From NCBI GenBank assembly GCA_030843315.1, contig JAUUPT010000105.1, positions 1-10,439 on the forward strand: a stretch of 10,439 nucleotides of DNA. The letters run 5' to 3'. How positions within the stretch are numbered: the stretch's first letter is position 1; each line of letters opens with the position of its first letter. The notes below the pieces were generated by a model that was not told the DNA's origin, searched no databases, and was given only the letters and a program-made list of their open reading frames with translations. The stretch is from Bacteroidaceae bacterium (GTDB lineage: Bacteria; Bacteroidota; Bacteroidia; Bacteroidales; Bacteroidaceae). This document shows positions 1 through 6,937 of the stretch, piece by piece. Made by a program: the position numbers and the translations under genes.

Positions 1-674
1 GTATCGAGCAGATAGAGTGAGATGCGGCCTACATTGACTTTCCATACATAAGCATGTACAAAGTAGTCGAGATAAGGAACATCTACAATCACCTGATTTC
101 CGTTTTCGTCCAATACACGTTCCAAAGGCAGCTGGCCGAAGTTCTGTGCTTCGTAGTTGGCAAGCTGCTGTCCGTCCATAGACAAAGTTTGAGTGAAATA
201 GCCATAACGGTATAAGAAGCCGACTGCACACAAATCTACGTTGCTATCGGATGCTTCTTTCAAGTAGTCACCGGCAAGTACACCCAGACCGCCGGAGTAT
301 ATCTTTAATACATGAGTCAAACCATACTCCATACTGAAATATGCCACAGACGGACGAGTGCTGTCGGGCTTTACGTCCATGTATGCACGGAACTTGGAAT
401 ATACGGCTTCCATTCTGCGCAGAATAACTTTGTCATTAGCCAACGCTTCGAGTTGGGCATAGCTCATACGTTCCAGCAGAAGTACGGGATTCTGTCCTAC
501 TTCTTTCCAAAGAGCAGGGTCAAGGTCTCTGAACAGTTCAGTGGCTTCATAATTCCACGACCACCAAATGTTGCGTGCCAGTTCAGATAATTTCTCCAAG
601 TCACCTGGAATCTGCGATTTCACATTCACATCCATCCAGTTTGGAGTGTTTACATTACTAACTTTAATCTTCAT
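1..674 (-). CDS. glgP: Alpha-glucan (glycogen/starch) phosphorylase, GT35, N-terminal part; runs off the left edge
   Basis: Cytosolic enzyme that removes terminal glucose from alpha-1,4-glucans with phosphate, giving glucose-1-phosphate. The frame opens at an ATG at 672-674 and stays open for 224 full codons to the window edge, so the C-terminal part, including the pyridoxal-phosphate site, lies outside. Residues about 24-70 match the N-terminal DUF3417 domain (ELARNIWWSWNYEATELF at 31-48). This is followed by the phosphorylase core start VAYFSMEYGL (110-119), the glycine-rich YSGGLGVLAGDYLKEASD (126-143) and GFLYRYGYFTQ (152-162), all typical of the bacterial short-type GT35 enzymes of roughly 850 residues. 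It starts 30 bases after the glycogen synthase stop with no terminator between, so the two are probably cotranscribed. The family call is firm; whether the preferred substrate is glycogen or maltodextrin cannot be read from this part. Confidence 0.93.
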   Translation of the reverse strand, partial: MKIKVSNVNTPNWMDVNVKSQIPGDLEKLSELARNIWWSWNYEATELFRDLDPALWKEVGQNPVLLLERMSYAQLEALANDKVILRRMEAVYSKFRAYMDVKPDSTRPSVAYFSMEYGLTHVLKIYSGGLGVLAGDYLKEASDSNVDLCAVGFLYRYGYFTQTLSMDGQQLANYEAQNFGQLPLERVLDENGNQVIVDVPYLDYFVHAYVWKVNVGRISLYLLD

Positions 675-704
675 TGTATGATAACTTGATTGATTAATAA
701 TTCG

Positions 705-2369
705 TTAACCTAATTGACGCTTCATGGCGTTGCGCAAGGCAATGTCATAAGCTTCATAATAATATTGTATAAAATACTTCCACAAAGCCTGCTCTGCCAC
801 CTGGCCGGCATGCTTGCGTATTTCTTTGACTTCGGCATCTGTCTTGGTAGAGAACAAGGCTATGGTGTCCTTGATGCCGTCTGCCACTTCAGAGTAGTTG
901 TAGTCCGAACGGTGCAACACCTCTACTCCATCGTTGATGCCATGCTGATTCTTCAGGCTGTTCACCCAAAGTCCGAAGCCGGCAAGGTCGGTAGTAATGG
1001 TCGGTACACGGAAAGCGACGCTCTCCAGCGGGGTATATCCCCACGGTTCGTAATAAGAAGGATAGACGCTGAGGTCTTCTCCCAATATCAAATCGTAATA
1101 ATGTTTATCGAGAATGCCGTCCTTGCCATCGAGGTAGCAAGGCACGAAAATGATTTTCACTTTGTCTTCCGGACGGTTGCCCATACCCATATACTTCAGC
1201 ATATCCAGCACTTGGTCGTGCGTCATGTTGTGCAGCCAGTGGGTGATGAAAGGCACTTCGAGCGGAGTTGTGTACTTCTCGTCTTTCTTCTTCAAGCGTT
1301 CCTTCAGGTCCTCGCGGGGGTCGCCTACCCAACTGGGCACGCAGACAATAGCCAGGACTTTTTTCTTCAGATCCTTATCACGATTCAGGCGGTTCAATGA
1401 TTCCAGGAATACATCGATGCCTTTGTTCTTAAATTCATAACGTCCGCTGGTGCCCACGATAAGGGTATCGTCTCCCAGGTCTTCGCCCAGCAGGCAGTTT
1501 GCCACACGCAAGAACGCAGCGCGTGCACGTTTGCGCTTACCGGTAAAAGTGGAGCCTTTGGGAACGAAATCGTCCTCAAAACCGTTCATCAGCACTACAT
1601 CGGCAGGTTTGTCCAGCAGTTCCTTGCACTCATTATCCGTAATTTCGCTCACAGTGGTGAAGCAATCTACATAGTGTGCCGTCTGCTTTTCAATGGAATG
1701 TTTGGACTCCATGTTCAGTTCCTGCGCCATCTGGTCACCGTTGTAGGCGAAGAGATAGTCGTACAGCGGCTTGTTGTTGCCGGCAATGGAACGGCCGATG
1801 GACGTGGCGTGCGTGGTAAATAGGGTTGCAATCTCCGGAACAGCCGTCTGAAGATACAATGCCGCCATACCCGTCATCCACTCGTGTGCCTGGAATACGA
1901 CTTTATCTGTTTCCGTCAGGTTATAGCGGTAGAAACTCTCCACCACCTTGCCGGTGGCATAAGCAAACATGGACGCTTCGTCATAATCGCCATAACCGTG
2001 CAGTGAATCCACTTGGTAGTGTTCCCACATCTCGGTATAAATCTCATCTTTTTGTGCAAAAAATGGTTGGAAATCAACCAATATAACGATAGGTTCACCC
2101 GGAATATTCCAACGCCCTACACGGACGGAGAGGTTATCTTTTGCAGCAGCATGCTTCTTCCACGCTGCACAGAGGTTATCTGACTCAATGAACAAAGGAT
2201 TCTCTTTCCCTTGCCAGAAATCCGGTCCAATAAAAAATAGTCTATCGCGAAATTTTGTCTGCAAGGTGTTTGCCCTGGTGGACAAAACCGTATAGATACC
2301 GCCTACTTTATTACACACTTCCCAGCTCGCTTCAAAGATGTAATCGGGGGTAAGTAGTTCTTTCATCAT
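705..2369 (-). CDS. glgA: Glycogen synthase, eukaryote-like GT3 family
   Basis: Transfers glucose from a nucleotide sugar (UDP-glucose in characterised GT3 enzymes) to the non-reducing end of glycogen. The 554-residue protein resembles yeast and animal glycogen synthases rather than the ADP-glucose GT5 enzymes of most bacteria. Visible landmarks are KVGGIYTV (21-28), AHEWMTG (161-167), HATSIGR (187-193), GRYEFKNKGIDVFLESL (309-325) and SVYPSYYEPWGYTPLES (434-450). E441 and E449 form the E-x7-E pair of the active site. It is shorter than eukaryotic enzymes (about 700 residues) and lacks their phosphorylated tails. The segment before LWKYFIQYYYEAYDIAL (529-545) does not carry the arginine cluster that binds glucose-6-phosphate in eukaryotes. 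Two adjacent ATGs (2367-2369 and 2364-2366) could each be the start; I keep the first. It has its own promoter candidate and is the first gene of the glgA-glgP unit. The symbol follows common usage; the protein is GT3, not classical GlgA. Confidence 0.95.
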   Translation of the reverse strand: MMKELLTPDYIFEASWEVCNKVGGIYTVLSTRANTLQTKFRDRLFFIGPDFWQGKENPLFIESDNLCAAWKKHAAAKDNLSVRVGRWNIPGEPIVILVDFQPFFAQKDEIYTEMWEHYQVDSLHGYGDYDEASMFAYATGKVVESFYRYNLTETDKVVFQAHEWMTGMAALYLQTAVPEIATLFTTHATSIGRSIAGNNKPLYDYLFAYNGDQMAQELNMESKHSIEKQTAHYVDCFTTVSEITDNECKELLDKPADVVLMNGFEDDFVPKGSTFTGKRKRARAAFLRVANCLLGEDLGDDTLIVGTSGRYEFKNKGIDVFLESLNRLNRDKDLKKKVLAIVCVPSWVGDPREDLKERLKKKDEKYTTPLEVPFITHWLHNMTHDQVLDMLKYMGMGNRPEDKVKIIFVPCYLDGKDGILDKHYYDLILGEDLSVYPSYYEPWGYTPLESVAFRVPTITTDLAGFGLWVNSLKNQHGINDGVEVLHRSDYNYSEVADGIKDTIALFSTKTDAEVKEIRKHAGQVAEQALWKYFIQYYYEAYDIALRNAMKRQLG

Positions 2370-2403
2370 ACTATGTTATAATCTCTTTATCTTAATACCG
2401 GTG

Positions 2404-2411
2404 CAAAAGTA
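2404..2411 (-). promoter_or_regulatory. Candidate Bacteroides-type promoter (-7 box) for glgA-glgP
   Basis: Read on the minus strand, the sequence TACTTTTG fits the Bacteroides -7 consensus TAnnTTTG exactly. It lies about 35 bases upstream of the glgA start codon, which gives a short leader of roughly 25-30 bases. The expected -33 TTTG is only weakly matched by a T-rich run near 2426-2433. Assignment rests on the consensus and position. Confidence 0.6.
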
Positions 2412-2436
2412 CGCATTATTCTTTGAAAAATAGCCT

Positions 2437-2459
2437 TTTAATCAGAAAAACTGATTAAA
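2437..2459. promoter_or_regulatory. Perfect 9-base inverted repeat just upstream of the glgA promoter; possible operator
   Basis: TTTAATCAG (2437-2445) and CTGATTAAA (2451-2459) are exact reverse complements around a five-A spacer. The site begins about 26 bases upstream of the -7 box, next to or overlapping the -33 region, where activators or repressors commonly bind. There is no U-rich run directly after the stem on the minus strand, so a terminator is less likely. The binding protein is unknown. Confidence 0.4.
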
Positions 2460-2510
2460 GATGCATAAACAAACGATTGCAGAAATGTTGCACTGATTTA
2501 GGGTTAGTAT

Positions 2511-2640
2511 ACAATGACGCATCTTAATGTCCGAAACCACGCACCTCAACATTCGGAATGACACACTTCGCAGGCAACGAGGTGCGTGGTTTGGGATGCT
2601 GAGGTGCGTGATTTCGGACGCTGAGATGCGTCATTGCAAT
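2511..2640. repeat. Inverted array of 22-base repeat units (three units facing three)
   Basis: The right half holds units starting at 2579, 2601 and 2623, each 22 bases apart and opening with GAGGTGCGTG or GAGATGCGTC. The left half holds the same unit in reverse orientation (2548-2569, 2526-2547 and 2511-2525), and the halves face each other across a 9-base centre (2570-2578). The outer arms CAATGACGCATCT (2512-2524) and AGATGCGTCATTG (2624-2636) pair perfectly. So do GTCCGAAA (2529-2536) with 2612-2619, and CACGCACCTC (2538-2547) with 2601-2610. A shifted pairing, 2534-2547 with 2579-2592, is perfect over 14 bases. No coding frame explains it. It lies between the ATPase terminator and the glgA promoter. 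It could be a REP/BIME-like or miniature mobile repeat, or a multi-site protein-binding array. Confidence 0.8.
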
Positions 2641-2673
2641 AAGCCCCGATGACTTTTCGCGTCACCGGGGCTT
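2641..2673 (-). terminator. Hairpin terminator of the V-ATPase operon
   Basis: A 13-base stem, AAGCCCCGATGAC (2641-2653) against GTCACCGGGGCTT (2661-2673), encloses a 7-base loop. The one imperfect position is a G-U pair in minus-strand RNA but an A-C mismatch in plus-strand RNA, which favours the minus strand. It lies 23 bases after the atpK stop. The U-run after the stem is short (CUUAUUG), so termination may be incomplete. Confidence 0.75.
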
Positions 2674-2696
2674 TGTTACAAAAAGATTTATATTCT

Positions 2697-3116
2697 TTAT
2701 ACCATCAATGCAGCCACCAACGCCAAGATAGCGTAGAATTCGGGAAGAGCCGCATAAATCATCGTATTAGTTTGCACATCATGACCTTGAGCAATACCGG
2801 CAATACCGTTGGCACAAACCTGGCCCTGACGGATAGCAGAGAACAAGCATACAAGACCTACACCCAGACCGATACCCAGCATCAAAGGACCATCCGTAGC
2901 AAAGTTTCTGCCCATAGACATCAAGAAAGCCACGAAACCATAAAGTCCCTGAGTAGCCGGAAGAGCAGACAGAATCATATAACTGGCTGATTTGGAAGGA
3001 TCTTTCTTCAAAGCACCTTCAGCTGCATTTCCCGCGATTGTTGTACCAAAACAACTACCAATACCGGCAAGACCCAGCATCAGGCCCAGACCGAGATAAC
3101 CTAAAATTTCATTCAT
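2697..3116 (-). CDS. atpK: V-type ATPase subunit K (membrane rotor proteolipid, c subunit)
   Basis: Subunit of the membrane ring that carries ions through the V-type ATPase. The 139-residue protein is almost entirely hydrophobic and folds as two helical hairpins (four membrane segments), the fused form seen in V-type K subunits (about 16 kDa) rather than the single hairpin of F-type c. The ion-binding glutamate is E126 in the last helix (YAALPEFYAIL, 121-131). The second helix carries LPATQGLYG (52-60) in place of a second glutamate, so there is one site per four-helix subunit. L52, T55, Q56, Q97 and E126 align with the Na+ ligands of Enterococcus hirae NtpK (L61, T64, Q65, Q110, E139), and Y59 aligns with its Y68. 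It is the last gene of the operon, 33 bases after atpI. The start has GGA about 8 bases upstream. Confidence 0.96.
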   Translation of the reverse strand: MNEILGYLGLGLMLGLAGIGSCFGTTIAGNAAEGALKKDPSKSASYMILSALPATQGLYGFVAFLMSMGRNFATDGPLMLGIGLGVGLVCLFSAIRQGQVCANGIAGIAQGHDVQTNTMIYAALPEFYAILALVAALMV

Positions 3117-3149
3117 AATGTTTTTCCAATTTATTTGTTTTTAATTTAT

Positions 3150-4979
3150 TTATTTCTCGACTACGCTAAACGGTTTATAGGCTTCGCCCTTTCCGTCGTA
3201 AGCGGAATTCTTAAAGTATTCTACAAATGTCAGACGAAGCGGATGCACAAAGGCACTCAGACAGGACATCGCAATGTTCAGCGAATGGCCGAAGACCAAT
3301 ATCAATCCGCAGAACAACCAGCCGATAGCCGGGCCTGCCGCATCGTTCACCATAAAGGCGAGCTGATTGAATACGCCTCCCAACATACCGCCTGCCAAGC
3401 CCAAAGCATACAGACGAATGTAAGAAAGTACATCGCCCATCAATCCGGTAGCCATGTTGTAGGTATCCCACACACCGGCGCCGATGTTGACGAATACATT
3501 CCGATGGATATTATTCAGCAGGTAGATGCCGATGGCAGACACTCCGCCAATCACGATAAATGCCCACGTCGAAACATCTTCTGAAATCACTTTGAAGAAA
3601 GAAAGACCGCCCGTGCAGACGAATCCCACCACCAGCAACAGCCAGCACCACGCACTGAGCGACTCCTTGAAGCCGAAACGCACGGTTTGTCCCACAGCTT
3701 TCACTGTCATAGCTATGCTGATATGTACCACACCGATAATCAGTGCCAGCAACATCTGCTTGTCATAAGTAGTTTCGCCTATCTTGCCCACAATCATAAA
3801 TTGCTTCAAGTTCTCGGGCAGTTCGAGGTCGAAAAGGCTGATGCCGAAGAACGTTCCCAGGACAGCACCGACAACAGCCGTGAAGATACCCAGCGTAATC
3901 ACCAGGTTCATCATGCCTTTCAATGACTTCGACAACTTTCTCTTCAGAATGAAGCCCAGTATAATCAATACCAAACCATAACCCGCATCGCCCATACAAA
4001 ATGCAAAGAACAGTGAGAAGAACGGCGCCAGTATCGGTGTCGGGTCAAACTCAGCATAGTCCGGCATACCGTACATCTTGGTTAGTACCTCGTACATACG
4101 GACAAATCCGTTGTTTTTCAGCTTAATGGGAGCATTGTCTTCCCGCGTAGCTTTCCTTATTTCATAGTAAACGCCGCTATCGTCGAGGAGCTTCTTCACT
4201 TCCGCCTCCTGGTCTTCGGGAATCCATCCTTCCAACAATACGACGGCACCTTCCGCCATCTGTTCGCTGTTCAACTTCACTTTCAGCAGGTCGATATCGC
4301 CTTCGAGGTGAAGATTGCAGTATTCCAGTGTACGGTAGTTGGCCTTACAGAAGTCTCTCAGTTCGGCATTCGCCTGCACAAGTGCTTCTTCCGTAGCAGT
4401 TTTCTTACGGTTCAACTCCGAAAGACCCAACGAAGGCAAACGGAGCGGTTCGATATCCAGGTCTACTATCGGCTTGGGAGTGACTGTCACAAAATAGATG
4501 TAACCGCCATTCTCATTTACAATGATGGCATTGTAGTCCTCTGCCCACGCTTCGTTATAGTCTTTGTCCGAACACATATAGAACTGTACATACCAGCCTG
4601 CTTCTTTCAGCTTGTTGACGGAGTTCCAGTCAAAATCTCCCCAAACTTCCATCTGATCAATATCCTTATTGATCGTAGGGATCTGCTGGTTCAAATCTTG
4701 TATCCGTGCCTGCAAGTCTTCGTAGGCCTTCACCAAACTATCGGCAGACTGATCTTTGTGCACCGTTTCTTCCGGTTGTTTTTCAGCCAAACCGTACATA
4801 TTCAGGAGCATACTCTTATAGAGCGCACGCTTCTGCATGAATTGTTGCAGAGTATCGTCCATTTCGCCACACTGTTTTTCTACAATGTGCACTACTCCCA
4901 ATTCCCGGATCTGATCCAGGAATGATTCGTACTCCTTATGATATACAAGGAACGTGAGTTTCTTCATTCTTGTAATCAT
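3150..4979 (-). CDS. atpI: V-type ATPase subunit I (membrane stator, subunit a homologue)
   Basis: Stator of the membrane domain; it forms the ion half-channels against the K ring. The 609-residue length fits prokaryotic I subunits. Residues 1-300 are the soluble arm with helical coiled-coil stretches (about 80-110 and 186-215). From about 315 onward there are roughly seven membrane segments. Recognisable landmarks are the first membrane helix PFFSLFFAFCMGDAGYGL (319-336), then GDVLSYIRLYALGLAGG (515-531) with R522 as the counterpart of the essential channel arginine, and FVHPLRLTFVEYF (577-589). The start ATG (4977-4979) overlaps the atpD stop by four bases (ATGA), implying translational coupling. 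A second in-frame ATG four codons later is possible. The distance to atpK is 33 bases. Confidence 0.96.
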   Translation of the reverse strand: MITRMKKLTFLVYHKEYESFLDQIRELGVVHIVEKQCGEMDDTLQQFMQKRALYKSMLLNMYGLAEKQPEETVHKDQSADSLVKAYEDLQARIQDLNQQIPTINKDIDQMEVWGDFDWNSVNKLKEAGWYVQFYMCSDKDYNEAWAEDYNAIIVNENGGYIYFVTVTPKPIVDLDIEPLRLPSLGLSELNRKKTATEEALVQANAELRDFCKANYRTLEYCNLHLEGDIDLLKVKLNSEQMAEGAVVLLEGWIPEDQEAEVKKLLDDSGVYYEIRKATREDNAPIKLKNNGFVRMYEVLTKMYGMPDYAEFDPTPILAPFFSLFFAFCMGDAGYGLVLIILGFILKRKLSKSLKGMMNLVITLGIFTAVVGAVLGTFFGISLFDLELPENLKQFMIVGKIGETTYDKQMLLALIIGVVHISIAMTVKAVGQTVRFGFKESLSAWCWLLLVVGFVCTGGLSFFKVISEDVSTWAFIVIGGVSAIGIYLLNNIHRNVFVNIGAGVWDTYNMATGLMGDVLSYIRLYALGLAGGMLGGVFNQLAFMVNDAAGPAIGWLFCGLILVFGHSLNIAMSCLSAFVHPLRLTFVEYFKNSAYDGKGEAYKPFSVVEK

Positions 4980-5581
4980 GCCTCTGCCTCCTTTCTTTTC
5001 TCTTGATGGGACTTCATGATCTTCTGCGATGACTTGGAGAGGTTCTCCTCGTCTTCCATAAATCGTTTGATTTTGCGCAGAGCATCCTGATAGCCCGGAA
5101 TCTGTACTTTCTCAAAAAGATTCACCTTCTGGGTGGTCTTTTTGCGCGCATGTTCCAACAAATTCAACTTGGCAACGGTAAATTCCCGTTCGATGGCTGT
5201 GTGTGCCAGCATCTTGAGCAAGTGCAACCCGTCTGCATACCATTTGGGAGCATTGAACAAGCTGTAAGGACGTATCTCGAAATCTATATTTTCGAGCAAC
5301 GGCACCCGCACACCGGCAATCTTCTTCACACCAAGATGAACATCGCTGACCTTTATCAATGAAGCGTCAAACTCATTCCAAAGGGCGAACATGGCTTCGT
5401 AAGCTTGGATTTCCTTTTCCAACCTCTCGTCCAGCGCGGCAGCATCTTCCTTGCAGCGCTTCACTTCCATACGCAGGGCACTCTCCTTGTTCTTAATGAT
5501 GGGGAGTGTACGCACGCGCACCTTCAGTTGCTTTTCCAACTGCTGGAGGGAGGTCTTGTTATATTGAAACTTAATAGCCAC
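4976..5581 (-). CDS. atpD: V-type ATPase subunit D (central rotor shaft)
   Basis: Central stalk subunit that turns inside the A3B3 head and links it to the membrane ring. The 201 residues are nearly all helical with little predicted sheet, as expected for the D hairpin: an N-terminal helix (about 8-75), a middle segment, and a C-terminal helix with the signature KKTTQKVNLFEKVQIPGY (147-164). The initiator is GTG at 5579-5581. An in-frame TAA lies only four codons upstream and the family N-terminus starts MAIK, so no ATG alternative fits. AAAAGAA sits directly against the GTG, so there is no spaced Shine-Dalgarno site. It follows atpB by 19 bases and overlaps atpI by four. This is subunit D of the V-type enzyme, not the F-type beta subunit that is also called AtpD. 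Confidence 0.95.
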   Translation of the reverse strand: MAIKFQYNKTSLQQLEKQLKVRVRTLPIIKNKESALRMEVKRCKEDAAALDERLEKEIQAYEAMFALWNEFDASLIKVSDVHLGVKKIAGVRVPLLENIDFEIRPYSLFNAPKWYADGLHLLKMLAHTAIEREFTVAKLNLLEHARKKTTQKVNLFEKVQIPGYQDALRKIKRFMEDEENLSKSSQKIMKSHQEKRKEAEA

Positions 5582-5600
5582 TTCTTTTAGTTATTAGTGA

Positions 5601-6929
5601 TTAGTTATTTGCTTTCGGCCAGAATTCATCCACCAACTCTTTCTTGATGTTCACTTCTTCCGGACGGAAATACTTGCCGAGCAGGCTCCATGCCACATCC
5701 AGCATTTCAGTGGTATCGAGGTTGACGTCGATAGCCAGCAGTTGGGTGGAGTAGTCCCTGGCAAAGGCAAGGGTACGCTCGTCGTAGTTCGTCAGGTCGA
5801 AACCGTTTTCAAGTTTGGTCTTGGCGTTGGCAGCATCGGCGTACAGACGTACGGCGGCATTCATCACCTGCGGATGGTCTTTACGCGTCTTCTTACCCGT
5901 AACGAGCTGTTTCAAACGGGACAATGAACGGAACGGGTCCACAATAACCTTACCGATGTCACTGTCACGACGGAGGAACAACTGACCTTCCGTGATGTAA
6001 CCCGTATTATCAGGCACAGCGTGCGTAATATCGCCACCGGACAGCGTAGTCACCGCAATAATCGTGATGGAACCGCCACTCGGGAACTGTACCGCCTTCT
6101 CGTAGATCTTTGCCAAATCGGAATAAAGAGAACCCGGCATAGAGTCTTTCGAAGGAATCTGGTCCATACGGTTGGACACGATGGCCAATGCATCGGCGTA
6201 AGAGGTCATATCCGTCAACAACACCAATACCTTTTCATTATTGTTCACGGCAAAATATTCGGCGGCCGTCAGTGCCATATCCGGAATCAACAGACGTTCT
6301 ACCGGAGGATTTTCAGTAGTATTCATGAAGCTGACGATACGGTCGAGCGCACCGGCATTGGAGAATACATTCTTGAAGTACAGGTAGTCATCGTTCGTCA
6401 TACCCATACCGCCGAGGATAATCTTATCAGTCTCCGCACGCAGCGCCACGTTTGCCATTACCTGGTTGAAAGGCTGGTCAGGGTCTGCAAAGAACGGAAT
6501 CTTCTGTCCCGATACCAGAGTATTGTTCAGGTCGATACCTGCAATACCCGTTGCTATCAGTTCCGAAGGTTGTTTACGGCGTACCGGGTTCACGGACGGG
6601 CCACCGATTTCCACTTCTTCGCCCTCAATGGCAGGACCGCCGTCGATAGGGTCGCCAAAGGCGTTGAAGAAACGTCCGGCAAGCTGCTCGCTCACTTTAA
6701 TCGTAGGAGCCTTGCCCAAGAACACTACCTCTGCATTGGTGGGGATACCTTCCGTACCCTCAAACACCTGCAAAGTCACATCGTCACCGGCTATCTTCAC
6801 CACCTGGGCGAGTTTGCCGTTCACGGTTGCCAACTCATCATATCCTACCCCGGTTGCCTTGAGCGAACACGTGGCTTTCGTAATCTGAGTAATCTTGGTA
6901 TATATCTTTTGGAATGCTTTTGTTGCCAT
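5601..6929 (-). CDS. atpB: V-type ATPase subunit B (non-catalytic head subunit)
   Basis: Alternates with subunit A in the A3B3 hexamer and supplies the arginine that reaches into the catalytic site. It has 442 residues, usual for the family. The beta-barrel domain covers about 1-75. The nucleotide-fold domain contains LAGRFFNAFGDPIDGGP (83-99). The P-loop position reads SGQKIPFFADPDQPFN (140-155), with no GxxxxGKT, as expected for a non-catalytic subunit. LVLLTDMTSYADAL (235-248) is the Walker B equivalent. DPFRSLSRL (331-339) places R338 at the arginine-finger position. Several motifs differ from the archaeal form (for example MDQIPSKDSMPGSLYSDL at 255-272) and resemble the chlamydial and spirochaete enzymes as I recall them. 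It starts 8 bases after the atpA stop. Confidence 0.96.
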   Translation of the reverse strand: MATKAFQKIYTKITQITKATCSLKATGVGYDELATVNGKLAQVVKIAGDDVTLQVFEGTEGIPTNAEVVFLGKAPTIKVSEQLAGRFFNAFGDPIDGGPAIEGEEVEIGGPSVNPVRRKQPSELIATGIAGIDLNNTLVSGQKIPFFADPDQPFNQVMANVALRAETDKIILGGMGMTNDDYLYFKNVFSNAGALDRIVSFMNTTENPPVERLLIPDMALTAAEYFAVNNNEKVLVLLTDMTSYADALAIVSNRMDQIPSKDSMPGSLYSDLAKIYEKAVQFPSGGSITIIAVTTLSGGDITHAVPDNTGYITEGQLFLRRDSDIGKVIVDPFRSLSRLKQLVTGKKTRKDHPQVMNAAVRLYADAANAKTKLENGFDLTNYDERTLAFARDYSTQLLAIDVNLDTTEMLDVAWSLLGKYFRPEEVNIKKELVDEFWPKANN

Positions 6930-6937
6930 CTTATTAT

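Noticed and set aside
312..590. Plus-strand frame (92 codons) near the left edge
   Set aside because: Antisense to the phosphorylase gene, which has clear family motifs through this region.
714..1400. Plus-strand frame (228 codons) opposite the glycogen synthase C-terminus
   Set aside because: Antisense shadow; no family resemblance and no promoter or ribosome site of its own.
2435..2460. Palindrome near glgA as a second terminator for the ATPase operon
   Set aside because: The stem is A/T-rich, and on the minus strand it is followed by AAGGCTA rather than a U-run; a better terminator already exists at 2641-2673.
2511..2640. CRISPR array
   Set aside because: The repeated units are 22 bases, adjoin directly without unique spacers, and half are inverted; no cas gene is nearby.
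2649..2990. Plus-strand frame (113 codons) starting in the terminator and running over atpK
   Set aside because: It begins inside the terminator stem and is antisense to a clear proteolipid gene; the hydrophilic translation has no motif.
4655..4674. Perfect palindrome GATCAATA-TCCT-TATTGATC
   Set aside because: It lies inside the atpI coding frame and encodes part of the INKDIDQM segment; an 8-base arm match by chance in 10 kb of coding DNA is plausible.
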